DNA of 64,000 nucleotides from assembly GCA_027922465.2 (NCBI GenBank), contig BQMF02000418.1:248001-312000 (forward strand). The letters are read 5' to 3'. The position numbers and the translations under genes were made by a program. The number at the start of each line of letters is the position of its first letter. The first letter of the stretch is position 1. Of this stretch, positions 44,961-55,826 are shown in pieces. This stretch comes from Turritopsis dohrnii (taxonomy: Eukaryota; Cnidaria; Hydrozoa; Anthoathecata; Oceaniidae). Under the pieces are notes generated by a model that did not search any database, had not been told where the DNA came from, and was given only the letters and a program-made list of their open reading frames with translations.

Positions 44961-46661
44961 GTTGTTCTGTTTTTCGTAAAATTATGCTTTGCATCTGATT
45001 CCTTTAATAAAGCTTAGACAATACAAACACAAATACATTTTCGTCTTTCTTCATTGAAAATAAAAACAAAAGGAAAACAACTGCCGAGTATTTATAAGAT
45101 TAAGAACATAAAATTGCTATCATCCATCCATGCAGGGACACAGTAAAAACTAAGAGACGACACAAAAACTAAACAACGAAATTAGAAAAATAATGATAAA
45201 TAATAAGACTATTTAAGTGAAGAAGAGGATAATGATTCCATAGGGAATTTGTTCAAATGGAAAGACAAACATGTAAACATGTGGGTGTGTGCTTTGATTG
45301 ATAAATGCATTACAATAAACACTGAATATCATTAAGCCAATTTTGAGTAAGACACAATGCACCTTCACAGGTAATTAAATGTTTTACTTCCAAAATGTTG
45401 TCTGTGTGTATTAGGGTGACTAGAGGTTTTCATTTTATTTTGGTGTGCATCTGACTTAGCTTTTAGTTTAAACAGGGTATAAAAGGTAAAACTTGAAGCT
45501 CGTCTAAATTGATGGATGTCACTGTTGCATAAACAGATACAAAATGAATATATAATAGGGTATGCAATGTATAACATAAATACATAGACTCTTCTTGCAG
45601 AGCTCTCATATCTTGATAAAGGTCTGTGACCAGTATAATAACACAAAACACCAAATTAGCGATAGCTACCCAGAAAAAATCAGAAGATATAGTCACAGGA
45701 TCATTTATAATATTAAAATCATTCATAATAAGGAATTCGTTTGCTTCAGATATTATTGAAAACACAAGCTCCACTAAGCAATTTCACGTGAATTTTCTGG
45801 AGGCCGCACTCACCTTAATAAAATAGTTGTAGTTAAGAATTAATAAACACTTCTTAATTAAGCCACAATCGACAAATAGCCTCTATTCCAGCCTTAAAAC
45901 TAAGGCTTGTGTTTTTAGTGGTATCAGCCTACAACTGGGGACAAAAGTTTGTGGACTTACGGACGGACGAACACGAATGCTAATGAAAGATCAGCTGCTC
46001 CCGCGCTGACCAATAATTGAAAATTTAATGAAGAATTTCTTCAGTGAGTGAGTGCAGGTTTTTCGCGTCGGAAAAAGAACAATAATGGTAGAAAAATCAA
46101 AACAAAGTTTTGGTAAAAAGAAACACGTGGGTACTACTCCATGTAAAAATTTTAAGTATTTTCTTTTTATTTTACTCATAGAGCTAACAAAGTTTTTTTT
46201 TCTTTGAAAATATTAAGGGAAAATGTTTACTTTTTGTATTTTTTCCTTACTATTGAAACTTTCTTGGACAGTTCTTGTATACAAAGCAAATTCTGTGTGC
46301 TGTTTTATAGAGGAAACCTTATCCTTTCCCTTTTGATGAGGTAAGAAAAAAAGGAGATCAGGAGAAATATTCCGTAAAGAGAAATAGCCAGGTTTCCCAG
46401 CTAGTGTTGCTCTGAATGATACAGTGACCTTTATTTGTTTATATATTTATTAGTTCTTGCAATATTTTGATAAATCATTATATTTCATATAATCCATTTT
46501 CTATTTTATTTTGACAAGCTTTGGGTGATGTCAAGTCAAGTGTTTTTACTTTACAATGTATTTTTTGTATGTATAACTTTTTTGAATGACGGATTATATG
46601 TATAGTGGTGTCGTGAAACATGGAAAAAGATCTGATTGAAAAGACCATAAAATATTTACAA
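44961..46661. other. Stretch with only degraded coding traces
   Basis: Minus strand 45774-45390 has two overlapping frames with hydrophobic segments, one including YIAYPIIYSFCICL followed by HQFRRA, which recalls helix 7 of class A receptors (see findings). It has no complete reading frame, so no gene is called. The remainder is AT-rich. Confidence 0.35.
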
Positions 46662-47228
46662 GATGCTGTGAAAACGTTGGTGTGGCAAGGTATATGTTTA
46701 ATTACCCATTGCGAGGGCCTGGTCGTGGCAGCTTCATTGCTGTTAAAAGTTGTCATAACCAACGAATAGAGCGACTCTGGAAAGACTTGTTCGTGGGGTG
46801 TCCAATCATTTATCATTATTGTGTATTTGTCTACTTAGAGGAGAATGTATTTTTAGATATGTCCAACACAATTCATTTAATCGTACTGCAATACATTTAT
46901 GTGTCATGCATTAATAAATACCTTCAATTGTTTTGGGAAGGTTGGGATAACCAACCTTTATCAACCGAAAAAAATAGAACTCCAATTCAAATGTGGTTTT
47001 AAGGTCAGCTTGCATATAATCCCATACAAGCAATGCACGACTCTAAAGGACAGTACAATGACTATGGTATATGCTGAAATTAACCTGACACTATTGACAT
47101 CAGAAGATGCAGATGTTGTAATACAGTTGCTACATGATAACATCAATCCATTAGAACAGTTTTCCAATTTTGGAATAGAACTTGTTGATACTTTAACAAA
47201 AGTGTTCAATCATACAAACAGGTTTTAA
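46662..47228 (+). pseudogene. Integrase-core (rve-like) transposase fragment
   Basis: Plus-strand frame [20 protein letters not shown], then [20 protein letters not shown], continues to [20 protein letters not shown]. This is the third-carboxylate (E of RIERLW) portion of an integrase core of a type common in fish and invertebrate genomes. A frameshift near 46990 moves the downstream part (SEDADVVIQLLHDNINPL) to another frame. The two upstream catalytic aspartates are missing, so it is a truncated, dead copy. Confidence 0.7.
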
Positions 47229-47475
47229 ATACAAGCTGATACATACAACATTTTGTCACCTTTATGCAGTAATTTTCATATGTTGTAGTTCACCTGACTG
47301 TTCGAACTGAATTATTTGAAGGTGCATGATGTCGATCTCATGAACAATAACATACTTGACCTATTTCACTCTGCTCTGCTTCTCTTCCTCCTCCTAATTA
47401 CCACACATCCAAAAAAATTCCAATTAAATGGCTCTTGTGTATGTACCAATGAAGAGGGCATTAAATTTGAATTTG

Positions 47476-49690
47476 TTGGATTTCTGCGTAAGCAAGAAAT
47501 ACTTTACAATCGTCCGTGTTTTTCTGTTTTCATCTTATTGTCCAAACCGGCGCATATTTGTTTCTCGAATTTCATTGGTTCATACAAATGGCGTGTCAAT
47601 TTTTATTGGTGCATGAAGCGCCACTATTACGAAAGGGTGCTAATTAACTTTAATAAAGCTAGTTTATTGGCTTGAATTTCCGCCATGTGATCATCCGGGT
47701 ATTTTTCGACTTACATTTGCACGCCGTTCGCATAATGGTACACTACAGCGTGACCGAAGAAACTTCCAAAAGTTGATTGATCAATGTTGAATAGATTTAC
47801 AGTTCCAAGACCGAGAGTAGAGGGTAGAAATTTATGATTATCTTACAAAGATTCTACTGTATTCATTCTTTTTTAAAAACAAGTTCTCAATGTTTTATAA
47901 AAACAGTGTGTCAAAAAGGAAAGGTTTTTGTTTTTTTTTGAAAATGTCTGGTATTCTTTTAAGCTTTTCTAAATACAAAAGCTCGTTTGTTTCACCTGTG
48001 GGCTGTAATGCCTTTTAAGTTCTGGATACGTACAGCTCAGCTCAGTTTTCTCTTCAGCTCCAACAACAAGAATATCTGTCTAACCTCTCCTGCATCATTT
48101 TATGTTTGATATTTCTCTAGCTATGTTAGCATATTGTATAGTTCTTGGCTTGTATTATTATCAATGCCCTTAATTAGGAATGAGACTTCCTATTTACGAT
48201 AGCAAATAGGAAACTTATCTCGACTGTCTGTAAATTTTAACTGCTTTCAGTTATGTTTGCTAATTTGGATCACATATTTACATAATCCAAATCTTTGTTT
48301 ACTTTTTTTTGTTTGGAAATTCTTTTCGTTATTAGGAAGATTGACCGTATGTATTGAAAGACTTACGTAATCACTGTGATATCTTACAGAATCTATTTAA
48401 ATTTATTGTTCTTTCGTTCATTAAGTTTATTGTCAGTTAACGTAAGTTTATATTGTGTCAGCTATGCTTTAATAATTTCCTGGGGTGTATGCGTAATTAA
48501 AAATTTAATGTTTTTTTAAGTTTCTAAGTTTTTGGATTTCTGCGAAAGCAAGAAATACATTAAAACCGGCTTTGTTTTTCTTTTTGGATTTCTGCGTAAG
48601 CAAGAAAGCCTTTACTTTCGTCGTTGTTTTTCTTAGTTTTTTTTTTTTTTTTTTTTTCATCTTACTGTCCAAACCTAGCGATTTTTTTTATTTCGAAGTT
48701 CATTGGTTCATACAGCCGCCGTCTCAAAAGTTCATTGGTGCATGAAGCGCCACTATTTACGAAAGGGTGCTAATTAACTTTAATAGCGCTAGTTTAATGG
48801 CTTGAATTTCCGCCATGTGATCATCCGGGTATTTTTCGACTTACATTTGCACGCCGTTCGCATAATGGCACACTACAGCGTGACCGAAGAAACTTCCAAA
48901 AGTTGATTGATCAATGTTGAATAGATTTACAGTTCCAAGACCGAGAGTAGAGGGTAGAAATTTATGATTATCTTACAAAGATTCTACTGTATTCATTCTT
49001 TTTTAAAAACAAGTTCTCAATGTTTTATAAAAGCAGTGTGTCAAAAAGGAAAGGTTTTTTTTTTTTTTTTTGAAAATGTCTGGTATTCTTTTAAGCTTTT
49101 CTAAATACAAAAGCTCGTTTGTTTCATCTGTGGGTTGTAATGCCTTTTAAGTTCTGGATACGTACAGCTCAGCTCAGTTTCCTCTTCAGCTCCAACAACA
49201 AGAATATCTGTCTAACCTCTGCCTGCATCATTTTATGTTTGATAGGTATTTCTCTAGCTATGTTAGCATATTTAATTGTATAATAGTTCTTGGCTGTATT
49301 ATTATTGATGCCCTTAATTAGGAATAGGACTTCCTATTTACGATAGCAAATAGGAAACTTATCTCGACTGTCTGTAAATTTTAACTGCTTTCAGTTATGT
49401 TTGCTAATTTGGATCACATATTTACATAAATCCAAATCTTTGTTTACTTTTTTTGTTTGGGAAGTCTTCTCGTTATTAGGAAGATTGACCGTATGTATTG
49501 AAAGACTTACGTAATCTTTGTGATATCTTACAGCATCTATTTAAATTTATTGTTCTTTTGTTCATTAAGTTTATTGGCAGTTAATGTAAGTTTCATATTG
49601 TGTCAGCTGTGCTTTAAGAATTTCCTGGGGTGTATGCGTAATGAAAAATTTAATGTTTTATTAAGTTTCTAAGTTTTTAGGTTTAAGTTT
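47476..49690. repeat. Tandem direct repeat, copies 1 and 2 (about 1.1 kb each)
   Basis: Copy 1 (47476-48540) and copy 2 (48586-49690) align at an offset of about 1129 bp near their starts. Shared landmarks in order: GGATTTCTGCGTAAGCAAGA, CATGAAGCGCCACTATT, CGCCATGTGATCATCCGGGT, GACCGAAGAAACTTCC, GCTCAGCTCAGTTT, the hairpin TTCCTATTT-ACGATAGC-AAATAGGAA, and ATTAGGAAGATTGACCGTAT. The long central part is nearly identical, so the duplication is recent. No protein frame is conserved between the copies. A third partial start (48534) and poly-T runs sit at the junction. Confidence 0.88.
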
Positions 49691-50099
49691 CAGCTTTGTA
49701 TGTTGCTTTTGTATGTATTTCGTATCATTAAAATCTACGCTTTCCTTTTTGTCCTTAGGAATTCTGTTAGGAAGATTGACAATACATATTAAATTCATAA
49801 CATTTACATTGACTTACATGCATACTCCTTGTCTTATCTGAATTGATCACTGAAACCTTAATATCATTTCGTACCAACAAAATAAAGAACATATGTCATT
49901 CAGATATAATGAAGTTTATTGATGTTTATTGGTATAAAGTTTTGCATAGTGACAATTATGTTTTTCCAGATTTTTGGGGAGTACATGATCAGAAATTTAA
50001 TAAATGTGTATTGCGGATTAAACTTTTCTTAAATTTCAAGAATGTCGTAGTCTTTCTTTTTTCATACTTCAGCTGATTTTGCAGAAATCCTTATGCCTG

Positions 50100-52260
50100 C
50101 AAGGGCATCTTGTTCTTCTTTTTCTTACTGTCCAAACCTAGCGTTTCTTTTGAAAATTCATGCGTGCAGTTACATGAAACCAAAGCACCGTGGAAAGTGT
50201 CAGTGGAAAGAAACCCTTTTAGATTTACACAAATGGATTTTTAAGTTGAAAAACAAAAGTATATAGAAGAAACTTATAATTATCTTGAACTGTGATCGTT
50301 CTTTTCTAACTAAAAAGAAATTCTCAAGGTTTTGTAAACAGAAGAGTCAAAAAGGTATATATTTGTTTATTTTTAGTCGAAACATGTCTTGAGATTCTTT
50401 AAGCATAAAAACAAAACAACCTTAGGCCGTTTGTAGAAAATAGTTTGGTTCCCGTTATCGTTACCTTGAAAAATTGAGTCGGTCGGTCGGTCGGGAAAAA
50501 TTTTGTTTCTGTATTTTTCCATAAAAAAAAGTTATATTATATATGTCTATTTGGCAGCAATCATTCTAAAAAACGCTCGTTCTGGGATTTCGGGAACAGA
50601 ATTGCTCACAATATAAGCAAATGAGATGAACAGTAGTGAAGTTTAGTGAAGATTTCTTTCATGCACTCTTATCCGCCATTTTGAAAAAGCGCGATTTGAA
50701 AGAAAATCGGGTCATAAATTCGGGAAATTATCCCGAATCCGCTTTACATTTACGCGTTCACTGCACACAAAAGAAAAATGGGTGTCCGACTGTCCGACTC
50801 TCAAAGTAAGACATTTTTTAGGGTCGGTCGGATAACGGGAACCAGACATTTTCTTACGAACGGCCTTATTTGTTTCGTATATGGGCTGTTATGCTTTTTA
50901 AGATCTGGATACTTAAGCTCAGCTCAGTTTCCTCTTCAGCTCCAACATCAAATATGTTTATTCTGCACCACTTACTTTTAATGTTTGAAGTTCAATATTT
51001 TAATGTTTTTAATATTTTATTGTTTGATCATTTGTTAAGTTATACACTGTCAATGTTCCTCATTGTGAATGGCTTTCCTAATCACATTAAATTAAAACAT
51101 CTTCCAGCTGTCTGTAAATTCAAAACACTGCACATCATGTAACACAATAAAAAACTGTCCTTTCAGTTATATAATAATTATGTGTGTGCTTTAGGGCATA
51201 TAAGTATATATGCTTTTAATGATCAAAAACTTCGTTAACTTTTTGTGTTTGGAGTATTGAGAATTCCGTTCGTAATTAAGAAGATTGACGGTACACATCA
51301 AATGTTTAAAGAATATGATTTACATACGTACACTGTGATATCTGAAAAAGATCAATATAAGCTTTATATTTCGTACCCGGAAAATAAAGGATGTTTTATG
51401 TCCTACAATAAAGTTTCACATAGTGTCGATTACACTTTCACAATGCATATAAAATCAGAAATGCAATGTTATCTTGTAAAAATCGTTCAACCTTTTTTCG
51501 AATTTTTACAAACAGGTCATGAATTTCAACTAAGATCAAGAATGTTTGTGAGTGCATGTCACATCGTTAATCAAACTAAAACATAAATTCAGAACTTTTA
51601 GAGTTTATGAGTCACGTGCATATTCTTTGTGATATTTGAAAGGATCAATGTATCCTTGATATTGTTTCGTAACAACAAAATAAGGAATATTTAATGTCAT
51701 TCAGATGTATTCCAGTTTATTGGCAGCTAAATGCATTATAAATCTCACGTAGTGTTAATTATCCTTCTTGACAATGTCCTGGGAAATACATGATTAGAAA
51801 TGTGATGTTTCATTTTGCAAATCATATAATCTTTTTTCACATTTCAAGTATTTCATATGTGATCTTTTATTTTTCAAGCTTCAGCAGATTTTGCAGAAAT
51901 CCTTTTGCCTGTTAGGGCATCTTGTTAAGTTTAAGTTTCAGTTATGTATGTTGATTTTGTATGTATATGGATGTATTTCGTATCATTAAAATCTACGCTT
52001 TCCTTTTTGTCCTTAGGAATTCTGTTAGGAAGATTGACAATACATATTATATTCATAACATTTACATTGACTTACATGCATACTCATTGTCTTATCTGAA
52101 TTGATCACTGAATCCTTAATATCATTTCGTACCAACAAAATAAAGAACATATGTCATTCAGATATAATCAAGTTTATTGATGTTTATTGGTATAAAGTTT
52201 TGCATAGTGACAATTATGTTTTTCCATATTTTTGGTGTGTACACGATCAGAAATTAATTA
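50100..52260. repeat. Diverged further copies of the tandem unit
   Basis: From about 50100 the landmarks TTACTGTCCAAACCTAGCG, GCTCAGCTCAGTTTCCTCTT and GAAGATTGACGGT recur in the same order but more diverged. The segment 49735-50080 (ATCTACGCTTTCCTTTTTGT, then GGAAGATTGACAATACATAT) recurs almost unchanged at 51990-52260. Each ends near a TTTTGCAGAAATCCTT word (50077 and 51890). Small frames at 49843-50076 and 51245-51586 fall at equivalent places but do not encode similar peptides, so I do not call them genes. Confidence 0.7.
50425..50865. mobile_element. Harbinger-like MITE with TTA target duplication
   Basis: A 441-bp insert between TTA trinucleotides (50422-50424 and 50866-50868). Ends GGCCGTTTGTAGAAAAT and inverse ATTTTCTTACGAACGGCC match over about 35 bp, including GGTTCCCGTTATC. 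Copies 1 and 2 of the surrounding tandem unit show the empty site, which confirms the insertion. The 3-bp TWA duplication is typical of PIF/Harbinger. Confidence 0.82.
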
Positions 52261-52537
52261 ATTAATTCTTAATGCTCTCGTTGAGTACAGACGTGTTTTA
52301 CGAGTGTAAAGGCTGAAATACACGATCATTTTAAAATGATAAATGACAAATGATAATTTTTTTAATCCTTTAAAAAATGATTAGAACATCTGTTTACACG
52401 ATCATTTATGATTACAACATTTTTCTAAAAGTTCTATGGTAAAAGAGTAATTTTCAGTCATGAACTCCGGTGGCAGCAAACGTAGTTGTTGCTGTTATGT
52501 CCAAATGACGAAAGAGGAAAAATGAAAGGCAGAAACG

Positions 52538-52740
52538 AAGATTTGGGTGAACCTTGGCTTCAAAAACGAACTTCTTAGGAATTTATAACACGCTTGTGAG
52601 GAATTTCAAGCAAGAGATCATTATGAATATTCAGAGTTGTTAAGAATTTCGCCGGAAAATTTTGAAGAAATATGAAGTTTAATGAGTCCTTCCATCGAGA
52701 AACATTCCACAGTAATGCGCGATACTCTTTCCTCTTTGGT
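52538..52740 (+). pseudogene. HARBI1-like transposase N-terminal remnant
   Basis: One frame reads KIWVNLGFKNELLRNL, stop, HACEEFQARDHYEYSELLRI, then SPENFEEI, stop, SLMSPSIEKHSTVMRDTLSS. The stretch (E/Q)F-x-x-x-D-x-x-x-Y-x-x-x-LR-x-SPENF-x-E followed by I-x-K-x-x-T-x-MR matches the N-terminal region of Harbinger transposases. At least two stop codons interrupt it, and the catalytic DDE domain is missing. Confidence 0.8.
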
Positions 52741-53001
52741 CCTTACGTTTGTAATTTGTGGACGAAACATTCCACAAAAACTCCTGTTCCTGCCACAAAT
52801 TAATAAATTGGACAGTTGATGCTAAGTTAACCAGCGACATGTTTATTTTATATGCAGACTCTATCACTTTGTTTTTCTCCTTCATAATCTGCAAAAAAAA
52901 CTCATCGCGTGACTATACTAAAGTGAGTAAAACAATAGAACTGACGTAATTCAATAGAGAAATTCCATCATTTTTTAAATGAAAACTCAAACATGTTTGA
53001 G

Positions 53002-54141
53002 TACGATGGCCCAGAAGGGTCAAACTGCGCGCACGTCAAGAAATACTGCGCGCTTCCCTTTTACTGCGCGCTTCTCCCTTTTACTCCGCGCTCTTGTGTA
53101 ACCTTACACTGCGCGCTGTCATCGACTATTCTGCGCGCTCTTCATAATACTGCGCGCTTCCCTACGACCACACTACTACGACCATATCAAAATTCGTGTT
53201 TTCGAATGGTGTGATTAAAGGAAAAATGTGTGATTTTTTAATTAGTCCATTTGACAGAAATATGTTTACATAAAGCAAAAATTTTAAATATTCAAAATGA
53301 GTTCTAGAAATTGAACTTTGTTGTAAAAACGTAGCTCCATTTACAACACGAGTTAAGTTTGACTTGTGTGTTTGACACTAAGTAATCACAAGACATAGAG
53401 TAAAACACGCTTTGTTTTTTTTTTTAGTCAAATAAAGTATTTTCAGAGTTATTTTCAATTTCTCTAAAACATCGTTTTCCATTTTTTTCCTTTCCAACTG
53501 TTCAAAATTAAAAGATACAAAAAAATAATATATTTTTAGATCTATCCTTCAGCTTCTCAGTAAGAGCTTTATTGGTTTTGTAAATGGAAATCAAACGTAA
53601 GTGGCTCTGACATGAAAAATGAACACCTGAAAAAAGAGCTTTAAATACAATTTTTAATCAATTTCTATTGTATTATCTCCTTGGTTAAATGTACCTTCAC
53701 ATTTCTTGAGGCAATGAAGAAAATGAGGATTAGGAAGGCAAGGGAAAGTGACGGAAATATTTTTGATTTTATATTACATAAATAGTTGTTTTGAGAAGAT
53801 AAAGAAGTAGACCATCTCCAAATTGTGCTCAAAATTTGAATTTTTTCAAAATTACCTTTTTTCGTTTATCCCCGCGAAATTAAATTAACTCAAAATTTCA
53901 TCCACTTAAGGTATTATGAAATAAATTGCTCTTGGGATAAGAGAAGCGCGCAGTAATACGAAGAGCACGCAGTGTGTCACGAAGAGCGCGCAGTATTACG
54001 AAGAGCGCGCAGAAAGGTCGATGACAGCGCGCAGTATAAGTTTACACAAGAGCGCGCAGTAAAAGGGAGAAGCGCGCAGTAAAAGGGAAGGGCGCAGTAT
54101 TTCTTGACGTGCGCGCAGTTTGACCCTTCTGGGCCATCGTA
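53002..54141. mobile_element. GCGCGC-rich foldback element nested in the Harbinger element
   Basis: A 1140-bp insert bounded by TTTGAG direct copies (52996-53001 and 54142-54147). The inverted arms begin TACGATGGCCCAGAAGGGTC and extend about 200 bp. Each arm contains around eight repeats built on ACTGCGCGCTT, spaced about 15-20 bp. The arms are strikingly CG-rich, while the core is AT-rich without coding frames. The superfamily is not recognised. Confidence 0.85.
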
Positions 54142-54151
54142 TTTGAGCTGT

Positions 54152-54316
54152 ATATGCATCTACCGGTTTGAAACCAGCTAATCTTTACGGTCAAAACCTT
54201 GTTAAATTTGTTTGGGAGGGTGAGGTTTTGGCCAAGTGATGTCTCGTTCTTCCAAACGCTTTTAACAGAGTTTTCACTGAGAAGTTTGATGGTTTGAAAC
54301 CGGTAGATGCATACCC
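54152..54316. mobile_element. Small foldback with GCATCTACCGGTTT ends
   Basis: ATGCATCTACCGGTTTGAAA at about 54156 has its inverse, TTTGAAACCGGTAGATGCAT, at about 54291. GAGCT words flank both sides. It is another short nested element in the right part of the Harbinger remnant. Confidence 0.5.
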
Positions 54317-54525
54317 TCTGAGCTATCATTTTTAAATGACAGTTGAAAATGACGGGTACTATTCGTCATTTTTTGAGCGTTTACACGATCAGTTTTCAAT
54401 GATCAGTTAAAAAATGTCATTTTAAAATGATCGTGTATTTTAGCCTTAATTCAAATAACATTTTTTATACATTTCTTACAATATTTTGTTTTAAAATTTT
54501 TTTTCAGTAAATATCTCACACTACT

Positions 54526-55218
54526 ATGGAATTTACAATGGAAAACGTGGAAAAGATGATGAAAGAATTATTACAGACACAGGAAGAAAACCTCACGAAA
54601 ATAATCAGTGCGAACTTTACAATTTTGAATAACCGACTGACTAATTTGGAAAAAACATTGTCCGCTACAATGGGAAGAATAGAAAATTTGGAAAAAGATG
54701 TTGATGATATAAAAGGAACAATCAACTTCCAGGAAGAAGATTTCAATAAGAAGATTAAAATAATTCATGATAAATTCGAAAAAATAGAGAAAGATGCAGA
54801 AGAAACAAAAGACTGGCACAGAAAAATGGAAGATCGATGTAGGAGGAACAATTTGCGAGTTGATGGGATCAGAGAAAGTGAAGAGGAAACCTGGCAAGAC
54901 TGCGAAAATAAAGTAATAAAAATGTTTGAGGAGAAATTGGGTGTTGGAAACGTAAGGATCGAAAGAGCGCACAGAACTGGAAAAAGAAGAGATGAAGGAG
55001 GCCCGCGCACGATTGTTATGAAACTTTTAGATTACAAGGATAAAGAACGAATCCTTCAAAAAGGACATAGGCTGAAAGGTTCAAACATTTATATTTACGA
55101 GGATTTTTCGAAACAGACGGTGGAAATAAGAAAGAAGTTGTGGAATAGTGTCAAAGACAGAAGGGAAATAGGTGAACGATTTCGTCTTAAACACGACAAA
55201 ATAGTTAAGATAAACTAA
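54526..55218 (+). CDS. LINE ORF1 (coiled-coil nucleic-acid-binding protein)
   Basis: An intact 230-codon frame. Residues about 10-105 form a long heptad-rich coiled coil (NNRLTNLEKTLSATMGRIEN). It is followed by RRNNLRVDGIRESEEETWQD and the RRM-like part VRIERAHRTGKRRD, a pattern shared with L1-type ORF1 proteins (transposase_22-like). The C-terminal portion is basic (KKLWNSVKDRREIGERF). ORF1 proteins bind element RNA as trimers and act as chaperones in retrotransposition. ORF2 starts 42 bp downstream. Although this ORF is open, the element as a whole is dead because ORF2 is broken. Confidence 0.85.
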   Translation: MEFTMENVEKMMKELLQTQEENLTKIISANFTILNNRLTNLEKTLSATMGRIENLEKDVDDIKGTINFQEEDFNKKIKIIHDKFEKIEKDAEETKDWHRKMEDRCRRNNLRVDGIRESEEETWQDCENKVIKMFEEKLGVGNVRIERAHRTGKRRDEGGPRTIVMKLLDYKDKERILQKGHRLKGSNIYIYEDFSKQTVEIRKKLWNSVKDRREIGERFRLKHDKIVKIN

Positions 55219-55826
55219 GAGCCAATAAGTAGTATTTTATTCAGGATTGATCAGTTTTCAAAATGGATGATTCAACCTTCAAACTCTCCGACCAGCTTGG
55301 TCACATCACTCTAAATGACGATTCTGACCCAGATGTAAACTTTTTTAGTCGGCAAAATCTCGAAACTAAGTGTTTTTCTCTTTCTAATCTCTCAAACTAT
55401 TTAACAAACTTTAATCCTATGAACTTTTCAATACTAAATGTAAACATCCGAAGCATGCACAAAAATTATGAAAACTTCAAATCAATGCTGAGTAATATTA
55501 ATTATCGATTTACAATTATTTCTCAACAATACTGATTGTGAATCTCTAAGTGTCGAAATCATAAATGACAGCGGTAAAAATACTATTATTACTACCATGT
55601 ATAGACAACCTGCTGGTAACTTTAAGCTCTTCAAAGATCATTTAAAGTCTCATATTTCTGACGTAAGCCGCTCAAATAAGAATATTTTCATTTCTGGTGA
55701 CTTAAACATAAATTTATTAGATTATTCAAACAAAAAGGTTAAGACTTTGTGAATTTAATTCTTCAACATAATATAATTCCGACAATAAGTAAACCAACAA
55801 GAGTTACTAAGAATACAGCAACTCTA

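Larger units (their letters stand above)
52310..54446. mobile_element. PIF/Harbinger element with TAA duplication, decayed
   Basis: Ends AGGCTGAAATACACGATCAT and the inverse ATGATCGTGTATTTTAGCCT, with TAA on both sides (52307-52309 and 54447-54449). A remnant of the HARBI1-like transposase starts just inside the left end (52538), which confirms the superfamily. The interior has been replaced or invaded by a second element (53002-54141) and a small foldback at 54152-54316. Confidence 0.88.

Noticed and set aside
49843..51586. 77- and 113-codon frames within the tandem units
   Set aside because: They fall at equivalent places in repeat copies, but their peptides are not conserved, so coding is unlikely.
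54571..55010. Minus-strand open frames inside LINE ORF1
   Set aside because: Antisense shadows of the coiled-coil coding sequence.
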